A stretch of DNA of 64,000 bases from Myxococcota bacterium (GCA_030065855.1 JASJCT010000004.1:21141-85140), one strand, 5' to 3'. Positions 8,732-17,793 are shown, counted from the stretch's first letter. Numbers and translations are program-made. The notes: a model not told the origin generated them from the sequence alone.

Positions 8732-8869
8732 ATGAGCGCCGTCGCGACCATCACCGAACGTGCTTTTATCAAACGATACCTCGACAGGGTGGGGCTTTCC
8801 TCCGACATTCCCGAGATCAAACCAACCAGAGCCACAAAAGGTATTCAGAATTCAATGAATAGCGCATAA
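8732..8869 (+). pseudogene. Transposase C-terminal remnant (IS91/Y2-like)
   Basis: The 45-codon frame reads MSAVATITERAFIKRYLDR and then VGLSSDIPEIKPTRA. It resembles the C-terminal tail of IS91-type transposases (pattern ...I-A-x-I-T-E-x-x-x-I-x-x-I-L-x-x-L-G-L followed by P-rich tail). Nothing of the catalytic part remains upstream. Its last bases (ATTCAGAATTCAATGAATAG) closely match 13738-13755, suggesting a shared element end. Confidence 0.4.
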
Positions 8870-9125
8870 AATAATGGCAGCGTCATGCTGACGCCCATGG
8901 CTACAGATCAGGATATTTCGAAAATCTTGGGAATTAGCACCCTGTTGGGCAAGATTGAGGAAAGAAAAAGCTAACGACAGATAGCATTTATTCGGCTATA
9001 CACATCACTCAACGATCTCTCTCGACCCTAAAAGCACATATGAAATGAATTGTAATAGCGGCAAATTACTGATATTCTAATTGAGTTTTCAAATCGTCGG
9101 GATACATAATGATCAGGAGGTTGGC

Positions 9126-12100
9126 ATGGGAATTCTCAAAATTTTGTTTTTATCACTAGTATTATTAGGCATTTTTGTAGGATGCGGAGACGACGATTCA
9201 GATACTGGTACTGACTCTACAACAGATGCTGGCACTGATACTGATGCCGATGTTGACACTGACACCGATACGGACACTGACACCGATACGGACACTGACA
9301 CCGATACGGACACTGACACCGATACGGACACTGACACCGATACGGACACTGACACCGATACGGACACGGATACCGATACGGACACGGATACCGATACGGA
9401 CACCGATACCGATACGGACACTGATACCGATACGGACACGGATACCGATACGGACACTGATACCGATACGGACACTGATACCGATACGGACACGGATACC
9501 GATACGGACACGGATACCGATACGGACACTGATACCGATACGGACACGGATACCGATACGGACACCGATACGGACACTGATACAGAAACTGACACCGATA
9601 CGGACACTGATACAGAAACTGACACCGATACGGACACTGATACAGAAACTGACACCGATACGGAGATTGATACTGATACCGATACGGAGACTGAAACTGA
9701 CACCGATACCGAGATTGATACGGAGACTGATACTGATACCGATACGGAGACTGATACTGATACCGATACGGAGACTGACACTGACACCGATACAGAGACT
9801 GATACTAGTAGCGATATCCCACCTGAGATTACTAGCACTCCAGAAACGTCTGTTTTCTTAAATTCCAATTACACCTATGTAGTCGTCGCAACTGGAACAC
9901 CCGAGCCAACTATCCAGGTATCAGGCAATTTGCCCCCCGGTATCACGTTCAATGGAACTGATACTATTTCAGGCGTACCCACTGAATCGGGCACTTTCAC
10001 TGGGATTACCGTCACGGCGTCCAACGGAATTGATCCAGATGCGACACAAATCTTTTCAATCGAGGTAAAAGAGGCGGCGATTTATATCGAAGATATAAGT
10101 CATCCAGAAGGTGATGCCGATGTAACCGTTTTTTCATTTCCAGTAACGCTGGAATCGGCTGCGCCGTACACAGTGACTGTCGATTGGTCTATTGAATCAG
10201 AAACTGCGAAACCGGATGAGGATTACACGGATGACAGTGGTACCTTGACCTTCGAACCAGGCGAAACACTTCAGGAGATAACCATTGCAGTTACTGGTGA
10301 TACAGATTGTGAAAGCTATGAGGTTTTTCAGGTAGTCTTGGAGAATCCAGTGAACGCCAGGATTACGGATGGGAGGGGAGAAGGCTTCATAGAAAATGAC
10401 GATGGTGAAGTTCTTCGCGTTGACTGGACGGTAGTGTCCTCAGGTAACGGCCTGTCATGGCCTGGCGCGTATAAAACAATCCAAGAAGCCGTAGATGCAG
10501 CTAGTTTGCTTTATCCCTGTGCTGAGATTTGGGTGGCTAAAGGGACTTACAACAATGGGAGTGGAACTGGACCAGTTCTGGAAATGAAGGATAACATACA
10601 TCTTTATGGTGGATTTGAGGGCTATGATGATGGTAACGGTTCACAGGAGACCATTCTACAGGAACGTGATTGGTCCAATAACATTGCATCACTAGATGGA
10701 GAAGAGAACGCTTTCCATGTTGTCTTGGGCGCAAGTTATAGTACATTGGATGGATTCACGATAACCAGAGGAAATGCCGAGAGTGAGAATGAAATAGAAC
10801 GATGTGGTGGCGGGATGTACAATGATAATATTTCAGAACTTTTGGTGGCTAACTGTACATTTGTCGAGAACAATGCTCGTGCATACAATTCAGATAGTAG
10901 GGCCGCCGGGGGAGGAATGTGTAACAATAGCGCAGTATTAGTGATTAGAGATAGTACATTTCTAAGAAATTTGTCGTATGCCGGAAATACTTGTCGTACC
11001 TCTGTCGGCGGCGGACTATACAACAGTTATTCCAATGTTCAACTAGCAAACTGTTTATTTGAGCGCAATAGAGTTGATGGTGTCGAAGGTGCGTATACTT
11101 ACGGTGGCGGCGTCTACAATACTAACTCAGAACTATACGCTTCGGAATGTACTTTTTCCCTGAATGATGCTGAGAGTCCTTTACATCGCAGCCCTGCTAG
11201 GGGCGGTGGCATGTATATTCACGAATCTTCACCAGTACTGAATGATTGTGTATTTTATAGAAATTCAGCAGATACTTATGGTGGTGGGATGTATATTTCA
11301 GAGGAATCTTCCCCGTTCTTGTCAAACTGTATCTTTGAAAGAAATAGAACGAATAATAGTGATTCAGCTGCAGGAGGCCTGTACAACTCTGGGAGTACAA
11401 CATTGACCAACTGCTCATTCCTCGAAAACAGCGCCAATGATTACGAGGGTAGAGGCGGCGGTGTCTCGAACGATGGAACCTCGACTAGTTTTACTGATTG
11501 TCTCTTCGAGGGAAACACTGCGCAGTATAGAGGCGGTGGCATTGACAACGCTGCACATGATACAGTTTTTACAAACTGCATTTTTAGAAATAATAGAGTT
11601 GATTCACAATATGGTTCTGGTTTAGGCGGCGGGTTGCATAATATCGGTGTTGATATAGAAATAAACAGCTGTCAGTTCTACAATAATTACGCCCACAGGA
11701 ATGGTGGTGGTCTATATAATTATAGATCTTCACCGACGCTGAAGAATTGCACGTTTGAAGGAAATACAGCTGTACGCAATGGTGGCGCTATTGGTAATTG
11801 GGAATCGTCACCAATAATTGATAATACATTATTTATACAAAATGAAACTGCAATCCACAATTGGAATTCGTCGCCAGGGTTTGCTAACTGTTCTTTTATT
11901 GAGAATTATGGTGGGGCAGTACATAATCTTAATACATCGACGCCAGAGTTTATAAACTGTCTTTTTGAAAATAATACCGGAAATATTGGTGGCGGCATGT
12001 ACAACGCAGAGGAATCCTCTCCCGTGCTGATTGGATGTGAATTCATTTCTAATTCAGCACATAATGGAGGCGGCATTTATAATATCGACTCAAATCCAAG

Positions 12101-13514
12101 AATAGAAGACTGTGTTTTTAGAGAAAACAAGGCAGAACACGATTATACGTTTACAAGTAGCGTTGGAGGAGGGATATACAATGAAAATTCTTCTCCTTCA
12201 CTCACGGATTGTAGATTTGAAGGTAACTCAGCAGAGCTATATGGAGCAGGGATTTTTAGCAACGCGGAATCCGCACCTGACTTAACCAATTGCTTATTTG
12301 CTAACAATACAGCAGTGGCAGGAGGTGGAATGTACAACGAGGAGTCATCTCCCACTGTTGCGAACTGTTCTTTTATAGAAAATATCGCAGAAGGGAATGT
12401 GGAGAATGCTGCTCTTGGAGGAGCTGGAGTGTACAATGAGGCTTCAAATCCGGAATTTACTGATTGTATTTTTAAAGGAAACGAAACGAGATCGGATTAT
12501 TCGGGTGGAGGAGGTATGTCTAATAACGCATCTTCTCCTACAATCACAGAGTGCGTTTTTTCAGAAAACTCAGCAGCGGGCACTTTTTCTGACGGTGGAG
12601 GACTTTACAATATAGAGTCATCAACTCCGATATTAACAAGTTGTTTTTTCATGGGCAACATTGCTGCTGTGTCTGGTGGGGGCGTTTACAACGATACTTC
12701 TAATCCAGAGATTGTTGACAGTACGTTTTGGGGGAACACCGCTGATAGTGGAGGTGGAATATATAACTACCTTACATCTGCTCCGCAGATAACGAACTGT
12801 TCTTTTTCCGGAAACACAGCTGATAACGGCGGCGCAATTGGCAATGTGGGAAGTGCCGCGCCCACTGTGATTAACAGCACGATTTTCCAAAACCATTCCG
12901 ACGTCTCGGGCGGTGGAATATACAACTCAAATATGTCTACTGCAACAATAACAAACTCAATTCTTTGGGGAAATACTGCACCAACCGGAAGCAACCTGGA
13001 GAACCTAGACACTTCAAGCATCACATTCAACTACAGTGATATCGAGGGAAGTGGCGGAAGTACGTCGTGGGATTCCGCTTTTGGCACAGACGGTGGCAAC
13101 AACATAGACAACGATCCACACTTTATCGACTCGCCGGTATGGTCTGGAATCACCTTCGCCGATGGAACGACCACATCTATTGAATTAGAGGATGCATCAA
13201 CCAATATTGCATACAGCTACTTCATTGAAATAGGAAACGATGGGGTCATGCGTTTTGTAACGGAAGTTGATGGAACAACCGTCGACTTCACACCCGGTCT
13301 AGCAACTGAATCGACGTTAGGCATGACTGTAGATAACTGGGAAAAGCAACTCTTTGTTCAATTACAATCGGCCTCTTATTGCATAGACGCCGGTGATAAC
13401 ACAGCAGTTACAACATTCACTGACTTGATCGGAAATACTCGGATCGTAGATGGGAATAATCCTGCTGATGGGACAGCGACTGTTGATTTAGGTGCTTTTG
13501 AGTATCAGCCTTAA
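9126..13514 (+). CDS. Giant lipoprotein: Asp-Thr repeat stalk, Ig-like and Calx-beta domains, Pmp-type beta-helix
   Basis: A 1462-residue surface lipoprotein starting at ATG 9126, preceded by AGGAGG; the lipobox is LLGIFVGC. Residues about 37-226 are almost purely Asp-Thr pairs with occasional Glu, a long acidic stalk. Then follow an He_PIG/Ig-like domain (about 230-318), a Calx-beta domain (about 319-430), and roughly 30 repeats of the Pmp/right-handed beta-helix type (GGGMYN...SP.LTNC.F..N.A; about 440-1330). The C-terminus (DLGAFEYQP) matches the choice-of-anchor-Q ending. Known relatives are Asp-Thr lipoproteins of Myxococcota-type genomes; roles in adhesion or as extracellular beta-helix enzymes are inferred. 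Gene codons in the helix are AT-richer than neighbours. Confidence 0.92.
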   Translation: MGILKILFLSLVLLGIFVGCGDDDSDTGTDSTTDAGTDTDADVDTDTDTDTDTDTDTDTDTDTDTDTDTDTDTDTDTDTDTDTDTDTDTDTDTDTDTDTDTDTDTDTDTDTDTDTDTDTDTDTDTDTDTDTDTDTDTDTDTDTDTDTDTDTDTETDTDTDTDTETDTDTDTDTETDTDTEIDTDTDTETETDTDTEIDTETDTDTDTETDTDTDTETDTDTDTETDTSSDIPPEITSTPETSVFLNSNYTYVVVATGTPEPTIQVSGNLPPGITFNGTDTISGVPTESGTFTGITVTASNGIDPDATQIFSIEVKEAAIYIEDISHPEGDADVTVFSFPVTLESAAPYTVTVDWSIESETAKPDEDYTDDSGTLTFEPGETLQEITIAVTGDTDCESYEVFQVVLENPVNARITDGRGEGFIENDDGEVLRVDWTVVSSGNGLSWPGAYKTIQEAVDAASLLYPCAEIWVAKGTYNNGSGTGPVLEMKDNIHLYGGFEGYDDGNGSQETILQERDWSNNIASLDGEENAFHVVLGASYSTLDGFTITRGNAESENEIERCGGGMYNDNISELLVANCTFVENNARAYNSDSRAAGGGMCNNSAVLVIRDSTFLRNLSYAGNTCRTSVGGGLYNSYSNVQLANCLFERNRVDGVEGAYTYGGGVYNTNSELYASECTFSLNDAESPLHRSPARGGGMYIHESSPVLNDCVFYRNSADTYGGGMYISEESSPFLSNCIFERNRTNNSDSAAGGLYNSGSTTLTNCSFLENSANDYEGRGGGVSNDGTSTSFTDCLFEGNTAQYRGGGIDNAAHDTVFTNCIFRNNRVDSQYGSGLGGGLHNIGVDIEINSCQFYNNYAHRNGGGLYNYRSSPTLKNCTFEGNTAVRNGGAIGNWESSPIIDNTLFIQNETAIHNWNSSPGFANCSFIENYGGAVHNLNTSTPEFINCLFENNTGNIGGGMYNAEESSPVLIGCEFISNSAHNGGGIYNIDSNPRIEDCVFRENKAEHDYTFTSSVGGGIYNENSSPSLTDCRFEGNSAELYGAGIFSNAESAPDLTNCLFANNTAVAGGGMYNEESSPTVANCSFIENIAEGNVENAALGGAGVYNEASNPEFTDCIFKGNETRSDYSGGGGMSNNASSPTITECVFSENSAAGTFSDGGGLYNIESSTPILTSCFFMGNIAAVSGGGVYNDTSNPEIVDSTFWGNTADSGGGIYNYLTSAPQITNCSFSGNTADNGGAIGNVGSAAPTVINSTIFQNHSDVSGGGIYNSNMSTATITNSILWGNTAPTGSNLENLDTSSITFNYSDIEGSGGSTSWDSAFGTDGGNNIDNDPHFIDSPVWSGITFADGTTTSIELEDASTNIAYSYFIEIGNDGVMRFVTEVDGTTVDFTPGLATESTLGMTVDNWEKQLFVQLQSASYCIDAGDNTAVTTFTDLIGNTRIVDGNNPADGTATVDLGAFEYQP
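9237..9805 (+). repeat. Coding tandem repeat, units of 6-18 bp encoding Asp-Thr
   Basis: About 570 bp of near-perfect repeats of GACACNGATACNGA-type units, arranged as 6-, 12- and 18-bp periods with higher-order blocks (GATACAGAAACTGACACC recurs three times near 9580-9655). All periods are multiples of three, so slippage changes stalk length without breaking the frame. Confidence 0.95.
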
Positions 13515-13644
13515 GGATAAGATAGGACGGACATGCAATGTTAACTTGTTCACTCAAAGCACTCATCTTCTTCGCAAAAAGGAAATTACCTGGGGTTAAA
13601 AAAAACAGACAGTAAAGATGGGGTCGTTTCTCAGAGAGGAGGAT

Positions 13645-13719
13645 GGGGACGGAGGCTATCTTTTTCTTAATGATAACAATATGATGTGGACCTTTTTGTT
13701 GCTTTAATTGATGCCTCCT
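13645..13719 (-). repeat. REP-like hairpin element, copy 1
   Basis: A 75-bp element bounded by GGGGACGGAGGC and GCCTCC. Its reverse complement matches 17214-17294 at most positions (shared core ATCATATTGTTATCATTAAG). GGGGAC-rich palindromes of this kind usually accompany REP-associated tyrosine transposases, none of which is in the window. Confidence 0.8.
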
Positions 13720-13835
13720 GACAAGCCACAAAATGTATTCCGAATTCAATTAATAGCCGGTAGAGCAATGATTTACTTTTATTGTCCCCAACCGGGTGTC
13801 CCCGACTGGTCCCTCCTGTGCCGTCCTCCTGATCT

Positions 13836-13859
13836 CTCCTGACATCAGGCTGTCAGGAG
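13836..13859. promoter_or_regulatory. Perfect 9-bp hairpin upstream of VOC/WYL genes
   Basis: CTCCTGACA-TCAGGC-TGTCAGGAG lies 62 bp before the VOC start. It could be an operator for the WYL regulator encoded two genes on, or a leftover terminator without a T-run. Function is inferred only from symmetry and position. Confidence 0.4.
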
Positions 13860-13920
13860 GCCGGTGGTAGGTTGGGTTTGGATGACGGGCGATGACGCCC
13901 CCAAGCAACAGGAGAAGACG

Positions 13921-14319
13921 ATGGAGATAAAGAAGAATACCCCCCTGATTGTCACTGACCAGCTGGATGCCCTCAAAAATTTTTACTGCGAGCACTTTGG
14001 CTTCAAGCCGGTGTTTGCGAGCGATGAGTTTCTCTGTCTGCAGTCCAACGAGGCGGCCTGCGAGATTTCGTTCATGATGCCCACCTGCCCGGACACCCAG
14101 CCCCACCAGGGCATGGCCGTTACTTTCTGTTTCGAGGTGGCTGACGTGGATGCAGAACACAAGCGACTGGCCGGCCGAGGCGTTCAGATCGCCCAGCCCC
14201 CTAAGGACAACCCGTGGGGGGATCGGAGCACGATTGCGGTCGACCCGATCGGCATTGGGGTGTACATCTATCAGCCGATACCGCCGACCGAGGAGTACGC
14301 GAAGTACATCGTGGAGTAA
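13921..14319 (+). CDS. VOC superfamily protein (glyoxalase/bleomycin-resistance fold)
   Basis: A 132-residue VOC protein; ATG 13921 follows AGGAG. The two beta-alpha-beta-beta-beta modules are visible: first NTPLIVTDQLDALKNFYCEH, second FEVADVDAEHKRLAGRGV ending in VDPIGIGVYIYQ. Metal ligands are not obvious (expected H/E positions are partly Q/D), so it may bind rather than convert a ligand. One base separates it from the WYL regulator, a common pairing in which the regulator controls a small enzyme or binding protein. Confidence 0.9.
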   Translation: MEIKKNTPLIVTDQLDALKNFYCEHFGFKPVFASDEFLCLQSNEAACEISFMMPTCPDTQPHQGMAVTFCFEVADVDAEHKRLAGRGVQIAQPPKDNPWGDRSTIAVDPIGIGVYIYQPIPPTEEYAKYIVE

Positions 14320-14320
14320 C

Positions 14321-15001
14321 ATGAGACGAGCCGATCGCCTGTTTCAGATCATACAGATCCTTCGCAGCCGCAGGCTAATCACGGCGCGGTATCTCTCTGA
14401 ACAGCTCGAGGTCTCCGAGCGGACCATCTACCGGGACATCAATGACCTGGTCTGCTCAGGAGTTCCGATTCGCGGGGAGGCGGGCGTCGGCTATGCCCTA
14501 GAAAAGGGCTTTGATCTACCCCCTCTCATGTTCACATCCGAAGAGATCGAGGCGCTCACCCTGGGTGCGCGCATCGTCCGAAGCTGGGCCGACCCCCACC
14601 TGGCCAGGGCAGCCAGGGAGGCGCTGGACAAGATCGAGATGGTACTGCCACAGAAGCTCAAGGGAAGAATCGATCAGATGCCCCTCTTTGCGGTCAACTT
14701 CACCCCCAATGCTCAGGTGGCTGAACGCCTCTTTCAACTGCGCGAAGCGGTGAGAGAGAAACGCAAGGTGGCGTTATTATACACCGATGCCAAGGCGAAG
14801 CCCTCCCAAAGGGTGGTCCACCCCCTGTGCCTCACCTTCTTCGCACCGGATTGGATGCTCGCTGCATGGTGCGAGCTCAGGGGCGCCTTTCGAAACTTCC
14901 GGATCGACCGCATGGAACAGATCGTCATTCGCGACGAGCCATTCCAGGACACCCCCGGCCAGACCCTGAAGGACTTTCTCCAGAGTATCACAGATGCCTA
15001 G
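14321..15001 (+). CDS. YafY-type transcriptional regulator (HTH-11 plus WYL domain)
   Basis: A 226-residue regulator starting at ATG 14321, one base after the VOC stop. N-terminal HTH_11 (MRRADRLFQIIQILRSRRL, then ELSEVSERTIYRDINDL-like STERTIYRDI), then the WYL sensor region (KVALLYTDAKAKPSQRVVHPL, LTFFAPDWMLAAWCELRGAFRNFRIDRM). The canonical W-Y-L is varied here (W-M-L). WYL domains sense ligands or nucleic acids; here the likely target is the VOC operon. Confidence 0.93.
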   Translation: MRRADRLFQIIQILRSRRLITARYLSEQLEVSERTIYRDINDLVCSGVPIRGEAGVGYALEKGFDLPPLMFTSEEIEALTLGARIVRSWADPHLARAAREALDKIEMVLPQKLKGRIDQMPLFAVNFTPNAQVAERLFQLREAVREKRKVALLYTDAKAKPSQRVVHPLCLTFFAPDWMLAAWCELRGAFRNFRIDRMEQIVIRDEPFQDTPGQTLKDFLQSITDA

Positions 15002-15078
15002 AGCGCCGACCGGCGTTTACAACGCAGCGCTAAAGTGTCATCCTCCCCATTTGTGCTAATCACCCAAGGGGCAGAACA

Positions 15079-17157
15079 GTGAACGAAAAAGATCAACAAT
15101 CATCGAGTGGAACACCCAAGTCACCCCCATCTGAGCCAAAGAGCAAACCGACGCTGATTCGCTGGGTACTCATCGTCGTCTGTATGCTCATCGTCGCTTT
15201 TTTAGTGATCGATCCCTTTGCCAAAAAGGACCGTCGCGCCCAGGATCAACCGGACCTCCCGCCAGCTCCAAAGCTCAACTACTCGCGAATCGAACCAGAC
15301 CTTTCCCAGTACGAGGCCTATTTCAAGAACGATTTTTCCAAAGAGCTCAAGCTGCTGGCATCCATTCGAAACGCCCTGGAAAACGGCACTGAGGTGCAGG
15401 TAGAGACCGGATATCAGTTCGCGTACCATCCCGAGCAGACCCGGCCCTATGTCACCCTCTTTCAGGCGGGCGAGACATTCATCCGCTGGGGCGCCAGCCG
15501 GCAGAGTTTTAAGGGGAGCCTGGATCGAATCGTGAAAAAGCTCAGGTCCCACGACCGGTTTGCTCGGTTCGACGTGTCCGATCCTGCGAAAACCCGGATT
15601 CTATTCGAGATCGTGCAAGAGACGCGCCGGGTGAATCTGAACGACCTGGTCTTTGGGTACAGCTCTCCCAAAGACACCCGCAACAAGCTGATGACCAATC
15701 GCTTCGAACCGGGCATCACCGGGCTGAAGTGTCAGCACGGTGATAGGACGTCCTATTACCTGCCCACAGACGCGACCACCCGCAGCCATCTGTCCAAGAA
15801 CCATGTGCTGGGCCAATTGGCTGATAATCTGCGGGTCGCCCCTGGAACGAAAAAGCGAAACGACCGCATCGCTGCCCTCAAAGGGTTGAACCTGACCTGC
15901 ACCGCATTGACCAGCAAAGCATTCGTCACTTTCGAAGATCAGCTCATCCCCCTGTATCGAGGTCACCCAGCGATCCTGCCCTATTCAAAGGAGGAGATCA
16001 GGAGGACCATGCTGAGCTCCGTGGATTGGCTGGTACAGAACATGAACAGCGATGGCAGTTTTTTATACTACTACGACCCGGTCGCAGACACTATCGTCGA
16101 CCACGCCCACCCAAAACGATCCATGGACAATCTGTACAACAATATACTGCGCCATTCCGGTGGGACCATCACCCTGATCCGTGCGTTCGAGCTGACTCAA
16201 GATCATAAATACCTGGCCGCTGCCAAACGGTCATTGGACTTCCTGATCAGCACCACCAGAAAGCGAGACATTGGGGGCAAGACCGCCTACTACGCATTCT
16301 TCAACAAGAAGTCCAAACTCGGTGGGACCGGCACTGGGCTGGCTGCGATCATGCGTTACTACATGGCTTCCGGTGATGCCCAATTCAACGAATACGCCAC
16401 TGGCATGGCCCGTCACCTGCTGTCGCGAATAGAGAACGACGGCGAAATGATCGGGTACTACATCCATCCTAAATACAACAACGGCGAACCCCTGCTCACA
16501 CCCACGGCAGAGCAGAAGAAGAAGCTCTTCTCGTTCTACTATCCCGGAGAAGCCCTGCTCGGGCTAGCCCTTTACGAGCGGGAGATGTCTCTCGATCCCG
16601 CGTTCAAACAGGAGATCAGGACCAAATGTAAAAAAGCGCTCGATTTCTTGGTGGACTCAAGGCCGAAAAAATACGCCTCCCTGTTCACAGCGCTGCCGTC
16701 TGACGGCTGGTTGATGCAGGCCATAGAGGAGTGGTCAAAGGATCCAGAGTTCAGGCGGCAGGCGTATCTCGATTTTGTCTATAATGACGCCAACAGCATG
16801 ATCGAGCATATGTACAATACGTCAAACAGCCTCTATTTCGACAACCCCGGCACGTTCTTCTACAACTACGGGGATCACGCTTACACTGATGGCGCCAGGG
16901 CCGAGGGCCTCATCGCGGCCTACTATCTGGCCAAACGGATGGGAAAAACCGCGCTAGCAGAAAAATTCCTCGAGGCCAATATCCTGGTCGCAAAATCCCT
17001 CCTCCCTACCTACCACAGCAAGGCGTCGAGCTTTGCCTTCCCAGCCCCCAAAAAGGCCATCGGGTCGTTCCGCTTCAAGCTCACCAGACAGTGGGTGAGG
17101 GTCGACTCGGTGCAGCACACGGCCTGTTTCTTTGCCAGATTGTTCGGGGTACTGTGA
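15079..17157 (+). CDS. Membrane-anchored protein with alpha/alpha-toroid (glycosidase-like) domain
   Basis: A 692-residue protein from GTG 15079 (AAGGGG upstream). The cytoplasmic start is Ser/Pro/Lys rich, followed by one transmembrane helix (about 27-48, WVLIVVCMLIVAFLVID) that puts the rest outside the cytoplasm. Residues about 55-290 form an unassigned domain. From about 311 to the end, repeated helical motifs (VDWLVQNMNSDGSFLYYYD; GTITLIRAFELTQDHKYLAA; EALLGLALYERE; RAEGLIAAYYLAKRMGK) fit an alpha/alpha toroid as in six-hairpin glycosidases or C5-epimerases. Catalytic residues were not identified, and the substrate, probably a surface polysaccharide, is inferred. Confidence 0.7.
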   Translation: MNEKDQQSSSGTPKSPPSEPKSKPTLIRWVLIVVCMLIVAFLVIDPFAKKDRRAQDQPDLPPAPKLNYSRIEPDLSQYEAYFKNDFSKELKLLASIRNALENGTEVQVETGYQFAYHPEQTRPYVTLFQAGETFIRWGASRQSFKGSLDRIVKKLRSHDRFARFDVSDPAKTRILFEIVQETRRVNLNDLVFGYSSPKDTRNKLMTNRFEPGITGLKCQHGDRTSYYLPTDATTRSHLSKNHVLGQLADNLRVAPGTKKRNDRIAALKGLNLTCTALTSKAFVTFEDQLIPLYRGHPAILPYSKEEIRRTMLSSVDWLVQNMNSDGSFLYYYDPVADTIVDHAHPKRSMDNLYNNILRHSGGTITLIRAFELTQDHKYLAAAKRSLDFLISTTRKRDIGGKTAYYAFFNKKSKLGGTGTGLAAIMRYYMASGDAQFNEYATGMARHLLSRIENDGEMIGYYIHPKYNNGEPLLTPTAEQKKKLFSFYYPGEALLGLALYEREMSLDPAFKQEIRTKCKKALDFLVDSRPKKYASLFTALPSDGWLMQAIEEWSKDPEFRRQAYLDFVYNDANSMIEHMYNTSNSLYFDNPGTFFYNYGDHAYTDGARAEGLIAAYYLAKRMGKTALAEKFLEANILVAKSLLPTYHSKASSFAFPAPKKAIGSFRFKLTRQWVRVDSVQHTACFFARLFGVL

Positions 17158-17187
17158 GGCGACATAAAGAGCTGAATCGCGCATAGA

Positions 17188-17360
17188 AATGGGACAGAAA
17201 TGGGGACAGAAATGGGGACGGAGGCATCGATTAAAGCAGCAAAACGTTCCGCATCATATTGTTATCATTAAGAAAAAGATAGCCTCCGTCCCCACTTTTG
17301 GTCCCCACTTTTGGTCCCAACTTTTGTCCCCACTTTTTTTTGTCCCCACTTTAGTCCTGA
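17188..17360 (+). repeat. REP-like hairpin element, copy 2, with flanking GGGGACA/TGTCCCC arms
   Basis: The core (17214-17294) starts GGGGACGGAGGC and ends GCCTCCGTCCCC. It is flanked on the left by repeated GGGACAGAAAT units and on the right by repeated TTTTGGTCCCCAC units, so the whole block is a nested palindrome. It is inverted relative to copy 1 at 13645. Confidence 0.85.
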
Positions 17361-17409
17361 GTAAAATGTACGCTGGGATATCTTGTTAGGCTGAAACCGT
17401 GACGCACAG

Positions 17410-17793
17410 TTATAAAACATCACCCGTATTGCCGGCCAATACAACTAAGTACCCATCAGGATCTCTAAACCAGAACTCGGGTTGATTTGCATTAGGGTTT
17501 ATATGCGGATCGGAAACCACTTCTACCTCCAACAACCGAGCCCTTTCTACCGCTTTGGAGAATTCGTTCGTTCGAAACCATAATATTACGCCATTGCCGC
17601 AAGGGTAACGTTCATTAAAGAGCCCTTCATGTTCATGGGTGTCTTGAGCATGAAGTTGTAAGACCAACGCTCCGTTAATGAGAAGCATCTCGTACTCTGA
17701 GCCGCCATGACCGCTCTCACAGTTCAACAGCCTTTGGTAAAACGTACTGCTGCTCTCGACATCTTTAACAACGATAAGCGGTTGTATTTTCAT
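17410..17793 (-). CDS. VOC superfamily protein
   Basis: A 127-residue VOC protein beginning MKIQPLIVVKDVESSSTFYQ. It shows two paired modules and ends with the typical FWFRDPDGYLVVLAGN strand. The His at LQLHAQD and the Glu at PEFWF are plausible metal ligands. It sits 28 bp downstream of the methyltransferase gene on the same strand and could be its operon partner. Substrate unknown. Confidence 0.88.
   Translation of the reverse strand: MKIQPLIVVKDVESSSTFYQRLLNCESGHGGSEYEMLLINGALVLQLHAQDTHEHEGLFNERYPCGNGVILWFRTNEFSKAVERARLLEVEVVSDPHINPNANQPEFWFRDPDGYLVVLAGNTGDVL

Larger units (their letters stand above)
8553..9125. other. Eroded intergenic region with gene remnants
   Basis: This 573-bp gap holds a partial copy of a methyltransferase gene end (8609-8650), a transposase C-terminal remnant (8732-8869) and an AT-rich stretch (8900-9110) that must hold the promoter of the large lipoprotein gene. 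No other supportable gene was seen. Confidence 0.6.
13515..13920. other. Intergenic region with REP-like hairpin and a small palindrome
   Basis: It contains copy 1 of the REP-like element (13645-13719), a stretch at 13738-13755 resembling the end of the transposase remnant at 8850, and a hairpin at 13836-13859 upstream of the VOC gene. No gene was seen. Confidence 0.6.

Noticed and set aside
9237..9805. CRISPR-like array
   Set aside because: The periodic units are contiguous 6-18 bp coding repeats without spacers.
9113..9868. Long minus-strand reading frame of Ser-Val repeats
   Set aside because: It is the reverse of the Asp-Thr coding repeat; repeats free of stop codons open several frames at once, and there is no ribosome binding site.
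14150..14320. N-terminal extension of the WYL regulator
   Set aside because: It would overlap the VOC gene in another frame; the regulator family begins at MRRADRLFQII (14321).
17189..17389. Small reading frame through the GGGGACA repeats
   Set aside because: It consists entirely of the REP-like palindrome; the related copy at 13645 gives a similar frame on the other strand.
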